16,505 nt of DNA from the NCBI GenBank assembly GCA_031374415.1, contig JANMGB010000033.1, forward strand, positions 1 to 16,505. Direction: 5' to 3'. The stretch is from CANHBY01 sp031374415 (GTDB lineage Bacteria; Pseudomonadota; Gammaproteobacteria; Burkholderiales; Burkholderiaceae_C). The translations under genes and the position numbers were made by a program. Each line of letters opens with the position of its first letter. The first letter of the stretch is position 1. Below are positions 15,771-16,505 of this stretch, one piece after another. The notes under the pieces are model-generated. The model ran no database searches, was not told the DNA's origin, and saw only the letters and a program-made list of their open reading frames with translations.

Positions 15771-16505
15771 ATGAAGGCGTCGCTAGAAGCGACACTTTCC
15801 CCAAGCATTTGGCTGCAGATTGTCCGACTGCCCTTGGGCAGGCTCAATGCGCCCTGTGCTGGTTGAGGCCCGGTTAACACTCGTTGCTGCGCCTTGAATA
15901 CCGCTTGGCGCATGGTAGTGATGGTGATCTTGCCGGGCTCGATCTTCAAGGCGCTGCCGCCCGCCGTGAACAGCAGGTGCTTCGGTGCGCTCATCACAAG
16001 GTCGGCTTGCGTGCTCTGAACGAGCACATTGTTTTGCGCCTTGAAGCTTGCTTGGTTCTCGTTGACCCTGAAGCTCACTTGGCCCGAGGCCGCATGCAGC
16101 TGCAGGCCTTCCTCAGTGTTGGGTTTGCCACTGCCGCCGCTAGGGGCTTGACCGTAGGTGAACAAGCTGATCCCGTCGGCCACCGCCATGCAGAAGTTGC
16201 GCTGAGCGGTGAGGTTGATGTCTTGTTGCGCGGTCAAACTCGTCGTGTCACCGCTGGCATAGACGCTGTGAGCTGGCGTGTTGATGGCCAGCGCCGCAGC
16301 ACTTAAGACGAGCTCGGGCCGCGCCCACGAGGGCGCAGTGCCAGCACCACCTTGCTCGCCGTGGCCCTGTATATCGGTGGCTTGGAGGCTTTTGAGCTGC
16401 GCTTCTTGCTGCACCACCACCGGCAGGCTTGCCGATGCGGCTTCGGGGTCTGTGCTGATTTTCGCTGTCTTGACATCGACAGCGGGCAAGGACGCCGCAT
16501 GCTGT
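15767..16505 (-). CDS. vgrG: VgrG C-terminal part (DUF2345 spike extension), 5' end outside the window
   Basis: The last ~245 residues of a T6SS spike protein; the frame is open to the window edge, so the TTG at 16489 is not the start. Seen: a linker, then the repeat-rich DUF2345 beta-structure with ELVLSAAALAINTPAHSVYASGD, the pattern TSLTAQQDINLTAQ (H/T-x-x-x-x-D-I-x-L-T-A), GLQLHAASGQVSFRVNENQASFKAQNNV and APKHLLFTAGGSALKIEPGKITI, typical of VgrG tails. VgrG trimers tip the Hcp tube and carry effectors into prey cells. This copy heads an operon with the DUF4123 adaptor, effector and immunity genes, so it should be the dedicated carrier. The short tail after DUF2345 (ending SSDAFI) shows no fused toxin domain. 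The gp27/gp5-like part lies upstream, beyond the window. Confidence 0.92.
   Translation of the reverse strand, partial: QHAASLPAVDVKTAKISTDPEAASASLPVVVQQEAQLKSLQATDIQGHGEQGGAGTAPSWARPELVLSAAALAINTPAHSVYASGDTTSLTAQQDINLTAQRNFCMAVADGISLFTYGQAPSGGSGKPNTEEGLQLHAASGQVSFRVNENQASFKAQNNVLVQSTQADLVMSAPKHLLFTAGGSALKIEPGKITITTMRQAVFKAQQRVLTGPQPAQGALSLPKGSRTICSQMLGESVASSDAFI

Noticed and set aside
1..16505. CRISPR array, tRNA or rRNA genes
   Set aside because: No regularly spaced short repeats and no tRNA-like or rRNA-like conserved segments were seen on reading both strands.

Overview
The window looks like an accessory region of a betaproteobacterial genome, most likely Burkholderiales (Comamonadaceae-like). 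This rests on the GC-rich coding style of most genes, the protein families present, and the type VI secretion (T6SS) and integrative-element (ICE) gene types. No rRNA, tRNA or CRISPR array was seen.

Region 1 (1-1202) looks like ICE material. It begins with the 3' end of a DUF4400-type ICE membrane protein gene on the + strand. A translationally coupled pair on the - strand runs tail-to-tail into it and encodes small FlhD-like and FlhC-like proteins. FlhDC relatives act as master activators of transfer in several mobile elements (SetCD of SXT, AcaCD of IncC plasmids, BisDC of ICEclc), so this pair is more plausibly an ICE activator than a flagellar one.

Region 2 (1468-7514) is a tight five-gene + strand operon. 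It encodes a NarL-type response regulator, a CPBP-family intramembrane protease, a TonB-dependent outer-membrane receptor, an orphan ABC_sub_bind-type periplasmic binding protein with no permease or ATPase nearby, and a NarX/UhpB-type sensor histidine kinase. The set reads as a trans-envelope sensing system: outer-membrane uptake, periplasmic capture, kinase, regulator. The ligand is unknown. A likely sigma70 promoter and a small dyad lie upstream.

Region 3 (7655-8620) holds a single SRAP/HMCES (YedK-like) gene. Its true start is a GTG that places the catalytic Cys at position 2, and it carries a coiled-coil insertion.

Region 4 (8823-16505, - strand) is a VgrG-linked T6SS effector locus. The order is vgrG C-terminus (DUF2345), DUF4123 adaptor, 1086-residue VasX_N/BTH_I2691-type membrane effector, cognate 360-residue membrane immunity protein, an unrelated GC-rich spacer, a broken effector C-terminal tail, and a second 360-residue immunity paralogue. 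The two tail-plus-immunity modules are both 1324 bp and colinear, about 69% identical in the immunity protein. The effector gene is itself a mosaic: its first ~260 codons are GC-rich and host-like, the rest is markedly AT-rich. The locus appears to record replacement of one toxin/immunity module by another, with the displaced immunity gene retained.
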